Below are positions 35,761 through 53,270 of a stretch of 64,000 nt of DNA, in pieces; position 1 is the first letter of the stretch, and each line of letters starts with the position of its first letter. The notes below the pieces were generated by a model that saw only the letters and a list, made by a program, of their open reading frames with translations, was not told the origin of the DNA and did no database searches. The DNA is from Rhabditoides inermis (Eukaryota > Nematoda > Chromadorea > Rhabditida > Rhabditidae): NCBI GenBank assembly GCA_963966185.1, contig CAWZYM010000293.1:955001-1019000 (forward strand), given 5' to 3'. The position numbers and the translations under genes were made by a program.

Positions 35761-36153
35761 ATGAATTTCCTCTATTCACTTTCAACTACACATTCCAAAA
35801 CTGCTCATCGTCAGAATCATTTTGAAATGCCTTCTTATCACTACGGATATGGTTCCGAAAAAGAAGAAAAAATTATAGCAATAGTGTCAAAAAAAGCAAT
35901 AGAGACAAGCTCAAGACGAAATTTACTTTTAATTCACGTTGCAATAGTGTTCATGATTGCCAGTATAATTTGCATCCATAGAAATATGTTACACATTTTC
36001 ACATTACCTTCATATGCGATGAATGGAGAGGAGAGGCAAATCTACGCACGCAACCACGTTCCGGCGTTAGGAGTGGCTGATGTTTCGTATAAGAGAAGTA
36101 ACGAAATAACGCAATACCGGAAGAAGAAGCAAAGTGGAGTAGGAGAAAAGTAA
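35761..36153 (+). CDS. Hypothetical single-exon ORF with one membrane segment
   Basis: A 131-codon frame from ATG at 35761 has one hydrophobic helix (LLIHVAIVFMIASIICIH) flanked by basic residues and ends in a Lys-rich tail. It is unrecognised. Its location next to repeats and the absence of introns make a chance frame or a transposon-derived fragment equally possible. Confidence 0.25.
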   Translation: MNFLYSLSTTHSKTAHRQNHFEMPSYHYGYGSEKEEKIIAIVSKKAIETSSRRNLLLIHVAIVFMIASIICIHRNMLHIFTLPSYAMNGEERQIYARNHVPALGVADVSYKRSNEITQYRKKKQSGVGEK

Positions 36154-36241
36154 GACAGAGCGATCCTAGGTTGTTTTATCCGTTGCATGCAGTATCTCAA
36201 GTCTCAAAGAGATCAGAGAAAGACGGAGAGTCAGTTCTCAG

Positions 36242-36341
36242 CAATAGCGCGCAAAACAAGAGAGACAGACGGTTATGGTACCGTGTTTTCGAACTGCAAG
36301 CGAGGTAGATCGAAAACTATCGCTCTGGCGCAGGCTATATG
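36242..36341 (+). repeat. Dispersed repeat, copy B, abutting the catalase exon copy
   Basis: About 90% identical to 26754-26852. Its right end touches the inverted catalase fragment. A further start-like CAATAGCGCGCAAAAC at about 36665 lies on the other side of that fragment, so the fragment may be carried between two element copies. Confidence 0.7.
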
Positions 36342-36520
36342 GTCACTTGACCGACCTTGAGCCAGAAGTCCTTGCACTGGTCGAAGTTGTGGTCGTCGGC
36401 GCCGTCGAAGCGGTCCACGTCTCCCGTCACCTTCCACGCAGAATCCTGCACAACACAATGATTACTGGATGCGTGCAACTGTTTCTATGCTTCTTTTCCC
36501 CCATTTTTTACTTTCCTACC
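36342..36520 (-). pseudogene. Isolated inverted copy of catalase exon 16 with flanking intron
   Basis: The minus strand of 36356-36445 is identical at all 90 positions to catalase exon 16 (49116-49205), which encodes DSAWKVTGDVDRFDGADDHN and on. The upstream flank (about 36446-36520) matches the end of catalase intron 15 at about 89%. The downstream flank matches intron 16 for some 20 bases with three changes. Acceptor and donor dinucleotides are kept. No neighbouring catalase exons are found on either side, so this is not a whole gene copy. Confidence 0.9.
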
Positions 36521-39500
36521 GTAGGCTTCGCCTATCGAATTAGGTGTCGCATTACGTACTTTTGCAGCTAAAGTCAAAGTGTCAAAGAATCGCGAAAACT
36601 TCTATGATCATATTCTCGCATTATGTCGAGCGCTGTGGGGTAAATAAAAGAATTACGAGGATACAATAGCGCGCAAAACGAAAAAATACCGCACTGTTTG
36701 AATACCGTACTTCGGGAGGCTAGGAAGATCGATCGTTTTGACATGGGCTATTTATGTGTTTGACACAATTATGTACGTACAAATTAGGAGAACCCTTCGA
36801 AAGGGCGATGAGCACAAGAAAAAGAGAAGTTGATAGAGAGAACAATCCTTGGGTTTGAAAATGTTGAAAATGCGTGATTATGTATAGTTAACTTATTTTG
36901 AACGCAAACGTGCCGGTTTTCAACCATGTTTGTCAGATTTATGTCTGCGTAAAAATAGCGACAAGGAACAATCGTTTTCAAGAAAGATAACTTCGAAAAA
37001 AAAACAGTATCGGTATCGGAATTTCTCAGAACGTTTTAACTGTGCTTATACGTTGAGTTCAAACTCACACACAAACTGTTTACTTAGACAAAATGAATAC
37101 TTTGAAATAAGGTTTGAAAGACTGATTCGTGACAAGCTATTGAAAGGAAGTTGGGCTAGAACGGTAGAGTCAAGTATGAGGTGTGTGGAGGAAATTGGTT
37201 GGGTTTTGTGATTTGATAGGATAGACTGTTTGGAACCTCGTGAATTACAAATACATATAAGAAACCTATTCATAAGGTTCTAATGCTAATCTAATGTAAT
37301 AACTGTTTATAGACTTTGTGAATAGCGGAGAAACAATTGATTCCTTGCACATACATTCTTAATTGTTTTAGTTTGATATAATGAAGAAATAACTTTCCGT
37401 TACCGCGAGTTCGAAAGTCTATTCGGACTTGGCTGACCCGATATTATTGAATTAGCGTTTTTTTGTTGAGAAATGATGATTCGTCATCATAATGTTTGGC
37501 TTTGTCAAGAAACAAACTAAGAAAGAGTCGCAATCGTATTGTTGAAGAAATAGAGACAACAATAGTGTAAGTACAAGAAAATCAAACTTGAACTCAGACC
37601 ACCAAGAAAAGTGGCGACTATCTTGGAAGGATTAATTTAATCGCGGAGAATGTGATTTGAAACGCATTTCATAATATTACGCGACGTTTTATGAAAATCC
37701 ACTATATTGTAATACAGTAATACACGTGAATTGTGAATTGAATATAATGCTGCGGTCTATTTGCTGTCACTGGCGCGAGAAAACGCGTGATAAAAAGAAA
37801 GCGAAAATGAAATCTCAGAGAATAAAAACAAATTGCGCTGTCAGATCACTTCAGATCACAACGCGCCTTTTTCTCGCACCTACATGCAATACCTACATTT
37901 TTGCGTAATTGAGAACATCCTCGTTTCAAGTTGCACTCATGAATAATACTACACCATACACAGTAGATCTTGTTTTTATTGTTTCTGAAATTTCTACTTT
38001 GTATTCCCGTTGACCGTGTTTTCGAACACATAACACATTTCTCTCCCTTTAAAAATAAATTCGAAATTTTGATTCACACATACCTTGCAGCTTGCTTGGC
38101 AATAAGATGGAACAAAACTGATACAACAAATATAAAGCGAAACAGATACACAATCATACAATCACATTATTTGATGTTTCCACGTCTGCATGTGACAAAG
38201 ATAATCAAATTCTATCGGTAAAAAATCATCGTCAGTGAAAAGTCGCGGGGATCGTGTCGTCTTAGCGCCCATTTCAAGACCGTATCACTTTTTTTAGCCA
38301 ACTGCCCAAAAAACTATCGGGGAGCGTTCAATCGAATCTTCAAAGCAGATCAAAGCTGGATCTCGCGCTCGAGAAACACCACTGTCCCAAACCTCTTCCG
38401 CCTTTCTCCCATTCAAGCGGTATGAAATGTGGTGTGAAAAAGTGGGAAATGTGAAATAAATAAGGTGTATTCCAAGGTATATTATAGTATTCCACCTTAG
38501 TTTTTTTAAAAAAAATCTCAGCACCACAAGATAAGGGTGGTGCCGTCCTTTCGTAGTCGTAGGTCAGTCAGCGGTGGCGAACAAAAGACGACCTCGAGTG
38601 CGGCAGTGAAGAGCATCGATGAGACGGTGTCGCCCTGCTTCACTCATGCTCATCGTTTCACATTAGGGGCCCCAACCGGAAAAAATAGACAACGACTTTT
38701 CGGGTTGAATTTGACATCAATCGGTGAGTATCGGCGAATCAATTCATGATCCAAAATTTCATTCCGATCCGATGTGTCTGAGATCCATAGTAACACAAAA
38801 GGTGTGTATCCTCGCCTGACCAAATTGCTCGCCAATTCTTGGCTTGGCGGGAGGAAGAGGCGAGTGATGGGTCAGAGCGCAGGCGCGAGAGGTTGTTATT
38901 GTCAGACAGTGAGAGGGCGAGCAGTGGCAGCAGCGAGTGACCTACTTTTCACTCAAGCTGCGGGGAGTTGAATTGAACGTGCCTCAACACATGTGAACGA
39001 GGTTCTAATATGGTTTTATGAATACATACACACTTTGCAGCTTATTCTTATCGATGCGCACTATAACAACTGGACCGTTCTATCGCGTTCGATCGTGTTC
39101 GAATTGGTTCATACGACTTCGAACGTGTTCTCGACTTCACGTTACATACTTATCAATGAATCTGTTGATACTTACTGATCTCCATTTCAGAACTATGTCC
39201 ATAATCGTCACATTTCATATGCTTTCACCTTCGCACTCACACATTCCCCCTTCCCAGCCGGCTGCCAGCCGCGTTTTCCCGCGCGTTTCCCGCCAGAAAC
39301 GCGGCGAGAGGAGAGAGAACAACGGCGAGAGACGAGAGAGCCCCGACAGCGGAAGGAATTTTGAGAGCTAATAGCCAATTTAGTAGTTTTTCACGATATC
39401 GAGTATTCCTAAAATGATAATGGTCTAACATTGTATATTTTTTGAATCCTTGGCAGTCAAGCAATCGCGTCCAACAAACCCCATTTCTGTAGCTATCTTC

Positions 39501-39651
39501 CTAAAAATGATATAGACGTTTTAAACTTTTTGCAACCAAACTTCAAGATCTTTTTTAATCGATGCCTCATAACGAAAAAGTATTTTTAGGAAAGTTTCAT
39601 AAACGTATGTCAAGTTTCAAGCGCGCGCGGCCCGTATAACCGAAATGCGCG

Positions 39652-39681
39652 CGCGAGTTTTGAGGCGGCGGTTGGGGCCCC
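39652..39681 (+). repeat. GGCGGCGGTTGGGGCCCCT motif, copy 1
   Basis: The string GAGTTTTGAGGCGGCGGTTG followed by GGGCCCCTA recurs at 40424-40456. The core GGTTGGGGCCCCTA also occurs inverted at about 38663-38678. Confidence 0.6.
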
Positions 39682-40039
39682 TAGAATATAGAATAGTTTA
39701 TTCATAAGTTGTTATGACACACACACAAATCGAACAATGAAGTAGTACAGCTACGGTTTGGAACTGTTCGTATTCGATTTGCGGGGTTTCACTTTCTCCA
39801 GACACTGTTGGCATTACAGCATATGCGGAGAGAGGAATCCAGTCACGTCTCCAGACATCCGTCTTCTTATCCGATATAGAGTATGCGGCTTTGATCCATC
39901 CTCGAACGCGTGAGCCTTATGGACCACCTTGCGTCTACCGTCGAACGTTCTCGAGCTTCTCGCGTCCATTTGCATACTTGCTCCCGGTCGATCCATTTGT
40001 CACTATCATGTAGCGAAATCCAAGAAATCCGTGAGTTAC

Positions 40040-40102
40040 CGACTATGTGCACTCCCAACAGGCTTATTTGGCTCCTCCTTATCGTCTCACAGTGAACGGC
40101 TC
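40040..40102 (+). repeat. About 60-bp repeat unit, copy 1
   Basis: CAGGCTTATTTGGC followed by CTTATCGTCTCACAGTGAAC recurs at 40218-40281 in the same orientation, about 178 bases on. Confidence 0.65.
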
Positions 40103-40217
40103 CGGATATCGATCGATAACAGCAGCGTACTTCTCTTCCGCTCGCGGGTGCCGCCGTTGCCCTTCAATTCGCCTTCGCTTTGTACCTTCCTTTCCTCCAA
40201 TTGAGATTCCGCGCTTC

Positions 40218-40281
40218 GCCGACTAGTTGCACTTCCACAGGCTTATTTGGCGTTGCCTTATCGTCTCACAGTGAACGGCTT
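40218..40281 (+). repeat. About 60-bp repeat unit, copy 2
   Basis: Second copy of the unit at 40040-40102, with several substitutions and a small indel. Confidence 0.65.
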
Positions 40282-40423
40282 CAATTTGAGAATTAGTCGA
40301 TACTCCACGAAACCTCATATCCAAGCGGCGGCGGCGGTGACTTTCATTGTCGTCGGGTGGTCATTCGAGGGAGCGCGGGAAGGGGCAACCGCTCGCGGGG
40401 ACGGGAAAATGAGAAGTTAAACG

Positions 40424-40456
40424 CTCGCGAGTTTTGAGGCGGCGGTTGGGGCCCCT
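40424..40456 (+). repeat. GGCGGCGGTTGGGGCCCCT motif, copy 2
   Basis: Near-identical to 39652-39681. Both follow purine-rich sequence with CTCGCG, which may mark the ends of one larger element spanning 39.65-40.46 kb. Confidence 0.6.
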
Positions 40457-40598
40457 ATTTCACATAGATCTCCAATATTGATGTGAGAACATCTTCCGAA
40501 ATGTTTTCTAGCGGACAGGTTTTTAAACATGTTCGAATTAAGTTTATCAAGAAAATACATTCATCAAAGCGTATTATTGACATTGCAGTTCGAGTCAG

Positions 40599-42724
40599 TT
40601 AATGGCAATTCCTTTCTCTCGTCACTAGAATCGAGTTCTGACGAGGCTTTAGATGGTAGAGTTGTTGCAGAGCAGTACGGTAATGCTGGCTGAAAACTTA
40701 CAATCAGTGTAACTTACAGTAAAAGACAACGCGTTTTTTCACGCACTAGATTCAATAAACATGTTTTCTTAACAGAAAATAACTGACATTCAGAATTTAC
40801 TCACTTTGTGAAGTAGTAGACGACAACGTTACCAGCTACACTTATATTCACAAGCAGTCCCGCATACAGATGAATGTAGAACATTCCGAGCCTGCCGAGC
40901 TGTAATTTGGAACGTTGTCGTACTCGCGTCAAAGTGAACAAATAGTTAACAGAACAAGAGATCGTGTATTTATGATCATGTCATGATGTTGATGATATAA
41001 AAAATAAAATATCAATCTGAATTAAAGGTAGCGTACCCTCTGAACTCATAACTTCAAATTTGCAGATTGTGTTGTTTATTTGTTCAATCTCTTTACTAGA
41101 AACATAATCCAATATACCATTCCTTGAAAATATCGGTAACCTTATGCAAATACGCTATAAACGTGAAAGAAACGTGAAATTTCGATTTTCTGAAAATCTG
41201 GCAAATTTATTTATTTATGTTAATATACATTTCTAAAGTTTATTTTGATTTTAGAATGCGAACATACAAAACAAACAAGATAAATAATTGAAAACATTTT
41301 ACGTGCGAAACAAACGAATCACTCCGGTCAGTTCGGTGATGTAACCGCAGTCGGTGAACATAAGTTTTGCAGGCGTGCACACTTGTGCACACAATTGCCG
41401 GTAAACATCAAACTTTAAAATATATGTTTATATTTCGAAATGGTTATTTTTGACTTTTATACTTTCATGTTATGTAATTATAACTAACAAATAATAAGTA
41501 ATAAACTGGTAATAACAACTCGTGCGACTAGAATCAGAGGGTACACTACCTTTAACTCACATTCATAGCTGTTCCGACAAGGGCTATAGCCACAGTGGTC
41601 AGCCATCCAGTGATGAATAAAGAAGCAAGAACGAGAATAGACCTAATCACAGAAGCAGACCCCGAGAAGCGGACTGAAGTAGAAAACAACAATAACCAGT
41701 AGAAAACTATTTTGAAAGCAACAATATTCACAGGCACACGTCAGTGTTCATATTGCAAATATAACTATAAAATTATTCACGGACATACCTTTGGATATGA
41801 TTGTCAGCCACATCCACATCATTCCATATACCATAACTATGTTCACATTGAGAATGGCAACGGACAGATACCACCACTCTTTGCCGCTATCCGTGAATGC
41901 TTCTGTGATTGCGCATAGAACGTGTCTGAAACAAGCAAAAAATTCCAATACATAGCGCATTGTTTTAGTCACACCTATTTGTTGTTTTGTACCCGAATAC
42001 CAAATAGATTTGTAGCGCAACATACATACAAACAAGTGTGGTTTGTGCACTCATGTATAGGGTGTTATTCACGCGCGTATAGCTAAAAAAAAAGTAGGCA
42101 AGTTTTTCCCCGCGAGTACGGTATACCTGTGTGGGAAGACAATGCCATATAATCGATCCAAGCCGATCGATAAATGCAGAAAATTGCTGGCCGCCATTCC
42201 TGGGAATTATGAATATAACAATGACAAAGCACACTTCTTTACCAATAACAGGCATAGTGTGTATGAGGGCGCAAGTGTGTTGGTGGATTGCAATCGGATG
42301 GGGAAAGGCGAAGACTGTAATGCCGAATACAAGGTGACCGAGTTGATGCAACACGTCGCAGAAACACGCGATTCCGATCATGGCAGTACAGCGATTCAGC
42401 ACCGACCTGAACCACTTTTTAATGACTGAACCTAGTTACTTTTTTCTATATATGTCGTAAGTATGGTGACAGTCAAACAGAATTTAAAAATGTCGCACTT
42501 TGATCGGAAAACCACTAAAACCATGGAAATGTTGCCGATATATCCGAAAATCGCAATTAGAGCGAAGAGCACGACGGCTGAAGTAACTTTATATTCGTTT
42601 AATCATTTTGAAACGCAATATCACCTGGATAAACAATTTGAAGATCCAAATCGTAGAGGTAGATGAATTGCGCAGAGGTGGGAGAACCAGGATTGGTGAC
42701 TGTGACATTGTTGACATGATTCAT
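40599..42724 (-). CDS. srsx-like 7TM chemoreceptor, 7 exons
   Basis: Exons, 5' to 3': 42625-42724, 42499-42577, 41975-42406, 41789-41925, 41561-41673, 40805-40899, 40599-40689. Every phase agrees, 348 residues. The extracellular N-terminus MNHVNNVTVTNP has an N-glycosylation site (NVT). TM1 is VVLFALIAIFGYIGNISMVL. TM2 reads RCTAMIGIACFCDVLHQLGH. Next come TM3 with the class-typical AFIDRLGSI in place of the DRY motif, TM4 LVCMYVALQIYLVFGY and TM5 VAILNVNIVMVYGMMWMW. TM6 is SILVLASLFITGWLTTVAIA, TM7 ends GNVVVYYFTNQHYRTAL, and a short basic tail follows. The pattern fits the nematode srsx class, related to rhodopsin-type peptide and amine receptors. The ligand is unknown. The loop between TM3 and TM4 is unusually long because a potential intron at 42082-42126 must be read through to keep the frame. 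Confidence 0.85.
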
Positions 42725-44379
42725 ATCGGCATAAGTGTAAGTGACTAGAACCTCTGTTTGTCACTTCCATTCAGTTGTTGCTCCGCCCACGAATAATATG
42801 TACGAGTTGATTCAGCGAAAGACAAAAAAAGGAATTTTTCAAGACGCTGTGTTTATGCATGCAGTTGAACAGGGGAAATATAGATCAGTAATAATAGCCT
42901 CTAAAATATCATTAGTCGGCAGAGGTGGGCGCCAGCGTGCCGGAGAGCTTCATGTACAGTACAATTTTCTAAAAATCAAAAAAACACTGGAATTTTTGAG
43001 AAAACTTTCGAAAAAGTCGTTGTAACTCCGTAGAGAATGCGAATTTCGAGTTGCACCAAAAGAGAGAAGTGTAGTTCACACTGGTTGCATATATGGTGGA
43101 GGAATGAAAGTGCAGATGGCATGCAACACCTTTTTTTTCTCGAAAATCACGTGCATTGAAAAAAATTAAATTTCGTTTGTAAACTACTACACGATGAACA
43201 TGAAATTACGATTATTTCTCACTTAGATTTGGTACTTATGAAATTAAAAAAGCTTATTTGAAAATGAAGTGGTACGCTACTCACTTTAGAAACTAAATAT
43301 GTTAAATATATGTACGTGTGTGTAGTGTTCGGAAAGGAGAGTGATGTGTCGCATGCCCTTTTCTCTCCTTGATTATCGATTAAAGTACACCATCATGATT
43401 ACAAATGTTGCACTTTTTTATTATTCTAGTTTGTACACATTTAAAAATCCAAAATGAAGCTTGTCAGCACAAACAAGACTAATTCTAGTAAAATTATGTA
43501 TTTTTTTCTAGACTCTCTTTCGAATTTCTCAGATCTCTGCTCTTTGAACATACTACACAGTATATGTACGCGTGCCTGCCCCTTGTTATCTCACTCCTGT
43601 GTTTTCGCGCTCGCCGCCTGCACTCTCCCCCTTCCCCCATTGTGCCGGCCACTCTCTCGCTCGCTATCGCTCGCGACCCCCAACCGACCGGCCGCTTGAT
43701 ATAAAATACAGTCCAAAGAAGGCCGTCCCACAATGTGCGCTGTTTGGCTTTTGACGTGTACGAGTATTCTAGTAGAGCAGTATCTACCTACTAGTTATTA
43801 TCATGTGGTATAAATAACGAGCGAGCGTGCTAGAATAATATATTGTGGCGTCCGGTTTGCTGGCTTCTTTTCACACGTATCGCTAGTTTGCTCGGCTATA
43901 GTACAGTATTGCGGGTATTTTTAGCGAGTGATGCGACCACACTCTCAGAGCGTGCACTCTACCACCCGTGTTGTTGCGTACTCTTTGTTTTCCCGCCCAC
44001 CGTGAACTCTCGGCACTCGTGAAATGGTTAAACCCTTCCAATTCGTCTATCACAGATCTTCGCTCTCTCATCAGCTATCACACCTGTTGTGTTCGTCATT
44101 ATCACTCATTATCAGTCATTATGTCCGGCCACATTCTCTCTTTCCTCCGCAAAACACGTCGATTTATCACTGCTGTCGCCGGTGCCGATAAAAGACACTC
44201 GACTGCAACGGACACTGGCAGTGTTTCCAAATTTGTTGTCGTGCCGTTTTTTCTCTCTCCGTCGATTTCGTTTGCCCTATTCTTTTCGCGACCAACTTGT
44301 TTTCACGAGGACATCCCGAGTCGGCAAATATCAAATATCGATTTTCCAATCGATCAATAACTCAATAAATTGCAGAACC
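42725..44379. other. Spacer and probable 5' region of the catalase gene
   Basis: No recognised exon. The ORF near 42741-43025 (+) lacks domain character. From about 43540 the DNA becomes pyrimidine-rich with CG content, as expected of a promoter. An ATG at 44121 opens a short frame (MSGHILSFLRKTRRFITAV) discussed in the findings. Confidence 0.4.
44363..44375 (+). promoter_or_regulatory. 3' splice site just upstream of the catalase start
   Basis: CAATAAATTGCAG ends four bases before the ATG at 44380. It is either an SL trans-splice acceptor or the end of an intron in the 5' UTR. Confidence 0.55.
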
Positions 44380-49852
<5,473 letters not shown>

Positions 49853-50109
49853 TCCAGGTGACATCTGCACGTTGTTTGGTGTAGAATAGACTAACATATG
49901 TAGTCATAGGGCTCACATATCTATGTAACTATTAGTAAAGTGACTTCTGAGAGTGAATCTGCTGTTTTAGGACCACCGCCACCGTCTTTGAACAGTCAGC
50001 TCGCAATCCTAATAAGAAGAACTGCTGTGAATACCGCACACTTTATATTATGCCCACCTGTATATTATGCTATTATGCATTTATCTTTTGTGTATCTATG
50101 TTTTTGCGC

Positions 50110-50115
50110 AATAAA
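50110..50115 (+). terminator. poly(A) signal of catalase
   Basis: AATAAA occurs 258 bases after the stop codon, the first such hexamer in the 3' flank. Confidence 0.6.
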
Positions 50116-51252
50116 CGAGTTTTAGCCATACCAAGTTTTAGCATTTGTGTTATTTTTTACAACTTGCGTTTCATTTTTCATATGCTCCACGAGTCTCTGC
50201 TGACCGATTTGACAAGTAGTTGTCTTGCAAGTTTCAGCTTCTCAATGTTCCCTGGAGGGTGAGAGAGAGAGAGAGAGTTGGGTTGGGTTCCTCTCTCTGC
50301 CTCTCTCCTTTCCCACACTATCTCCTCCCTCTCTCGCCTTCCAGATTGGAAGGGCGGTCGTATATGCGCGTATTATGGAAGACGCCTCCGCACTCCCTCC
50401 CGCAAACGAAATTAGCTTAATGACGATTTTGGCGGTGGTCTCGATTTTCTGAATTGACTATACGTTTTTACAGTCTCTTGTGGGACTCCCGACGTCATTT
50501 CTTCAGTATTCGACAATTCGACTCTCGTATAACCTTTTTTTGTCTCGCGTTTTAGTACGGCACTAGCACTAGACATTTTGCCTCCTCTCTCTCTCTTTCT
50601 CTCTCTCCCTCTCTTTCCTTCCCTATCTTCCTCTCCGGATCCTCTTTTTTGCCGTTTTATGACCCGAGATGCGCGAAATGCGCGGAAAATGAGAATGCGT
50701 TCCTCTTCGAAGCTTCTTTCGAACGCTAATTGAAGCGCGGCGCCCTTTCATCTTTCGAGTTTCATTGATAGCGAGAGAACAGCGAGAGAGTGTGGGGGAA
50801 CGAGAGGGCGCCGACAGGGGGCAGAGGCAATGTGTCTTTGCATGTAATCGAGTTGTGGTGCGGGGCCGCCTCACAGAGCGCTTTGTCTCTGTCCTTCGCC
50901 ATTCCGACGACCTCTCTCTCTCCCTCCCTCTCTCTCTCTCTCTCTCTCCCCCTCTTTCTCTCTCTCTCTCTCCCTCTCTCCGCTCTCTGTCCAATTCCTC
51001 CAGCCATCCTCTCTCATTTATTTTGTGTGTCCACACTGAAAGAGAGTGTTGGCGTCTCCTTCAGTATATTCCAATGAAGGAGCGCCTTGTTTTCCGGTCG
51101 GCGATATCTGAATTTGCATCTCTGGGATTTCGGACGGCACATCCCCTTTTTTTGGCCTTTGATTATGGTGAAGACGCACTTCCGTTCAATTTTTTCGATA
51201 AACATTGTGACTGGTGACGAAATGGAACGAGTTTGTTTCATGAACGCACTCA

Positions 51253-51300
<48 letters not shown>

Positions 51301-52366
51301 TTAGTTAAGATCAGGGAAATCGGGAGGTGTCGAAATGATTGGAACCGTACCGGCACATGTGTACTCTTTTCGACGCGGCTTTCGACAGACTTTCGACAGA
51401 GAGGCGCACACTGCCTCATTTATTAGCTTCATGTGGGTGTGGCGGTGAATGGTGATTCAGTGAATCTTCTGTGAACCCAAATAAATAGTGCAACTGTGAA
51501 AATTTAATTTTTTTTGAAATTTATTATTGAACACTGGAACAATGACATCAAGGGTTATGTATTAATCAACTTTGTTTCACATTGTTCATACATACGAGCT
51601 GAAACGTAATACAAACTAAAACGTAAAACAGATTCCGTTGGGGTAAAGGAGTGATTATAATTTTTAATGATAGAGTAGTCGAGTAGTCTCAGAGAAAAGT
51701 CGAAATTTCCCTCTTCACTCGATTCCGTTGAAACACCTAAACTGAAACGTAAGCGATTGAATGAAATGATCGAAATCAATTCACGTGTTTGACTTGCCAA
51801 TTCGCATACGCTATGCGAACCGTTTTTGATCCTCTTTCGTTTCGCGCGTCGTACAGTTTCCCTCGGTGATTTGCATATCCGTGAATCACTCTCCCTCCTC
51901 TCTCCCTCTCTCTTTCTCCCCCCTCTCTCTCTCTTCTCGTACTCGCATGTGGCATGTCATATCATATGGTATTGCGATGTTCGATTCTCATTATGTTTAT
52001 ATTCATATCTACAAACCAACGTCCATTAGGTTATTATGCTTATGAGTAATTTCGTACGGGTCATAATCATCCTTTCGATTCCAAAAAAAGAAAGAAAATA
52101 ATTATTTTGATTTGATTAACATTGGCATCTCATCACATGTCTTAGCTGGAGTAATGTATGTTGTTTCTATTGTATTATATCAGAATGCTAGAATCGTGCT
52201 AGAATAGAATCATGTTCAACCAGTCGACATCTTCTATGTAGTATGACTTCTCCGATTCCTTAAACGAAACTACTTTTTATATCGCGTTCAATGTCAACTA
52301 TTTTGTATCGAATCTTAATTACTTCCAGTTTTCTGATGACTCCGGTTCGTTTACTACTCCATTTCG
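50116..52366. other. Intergenic region and probable upstream control region of unc-53
   Basis: Pyrimidine tracts at about 50580-50640 and 50910-50990 and a (CT)n tract at 51256-51297 explain the long frames. No supported exon. An acceptor-like TACTTCCAG at about 52329 lies 38 bases before the first unc-53 ATG and may be a trans-splice site. Confidence 0.4.
51256..51297 (+). repeat. (CT)n microsatellite
   Basis: About 20 CT units in the spacer upstream of unc-53. Confidence 0.95.
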
Positions 52367-53236
52367 ATGTCCGCTGATACACCATCTGATGGCACATTCG
52401 TGCCGCGCTCCAATCGGGAGCTCATACCTGTCAGTTTGAGAGAGAGAGAGGGGCATGGGGGAGAGAGAGAGAGAGGGAGAGGGAGAGAGAGAATCAGTAA
52501 AAAATTGTACCGTGTTTATTGTTGGAGTTATTTCTCCTCCTATACATATGTCTACGCTGATACGTATCCCGTGTTTTCGACAAAACTAAAATCTCACTTT
52601 CCCAAAAATGAAGTAAATGTCACCATCGAGAGTCGCCACTCGCGCTGAGACATATCCCTCCCTCGGGGGTATACTGGCCACTCGGAGAGAGAGAGAGAGA
52701 GGGAGATAGAGAAAGAGAGAGAGAGAAAGAGAAAGAGAGAGAGAGCGAGAGAGAGAGAGAGAAATGACCACCGCTGGCAACACTAGATCATTCGGGAGGA
52801 GGAGAAAGGCAAGGAGGAAGGAAAGAAGTAGGATAGCCATGTATCTACTAACGAGTCCCTGGAGAGTGCGACTTCTGTGTTTCAGCGAAAGTGTTGACCA
52901 ACAATCGTGTACTCAATACAGTTTATGTGTTAGCGACACAGTATTGTCTTGTCACCACACAAACTGCCGAAACGCATTCAGTGAAACGTATCTGACGACA
53001 CACCGTTTTGACACCTCTTGCTGGAAGCTGGATCTCCATAATTCGTATGTGTGGCTGGTCTCATTAGTATGCCACTTCACTACGAGACATGACAATCTTA
53101 TTACCGGAAGCGCGGGGCGAGGGTGCGCGAATGGGTATTCACTAGGAGGAGAGCGATTCAAAAGATTCAAAATAGTGGAATCAAGCGCGAGCAACAAACC
53201 GCGAACGCCGCTCGTAGCTGATTCACTAAAGTTACG

Positions 53237-53270
<34 letters not shown>

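Larger units (their letters stand above)
36521..40598. other. 4-kb gene-poor region with small dispersed repeats
   Basis: No splice-consistent coding exons were recognised on either strand. The right part (39.6-40.5 kb) contains the repeated motifs listed separately. A GC-rich block at 39250-39360 holds CGCGTTTCCCGCC-type inverted motifs of unknown meaning. Confidence 0.4.

Noticed and set aside
42741..43025. 94-codon plus-strand frame between srsx-like receptor and catalase
   Set aside because: No recognisable domain, composition close to random, and no splice-consistent neighbours.
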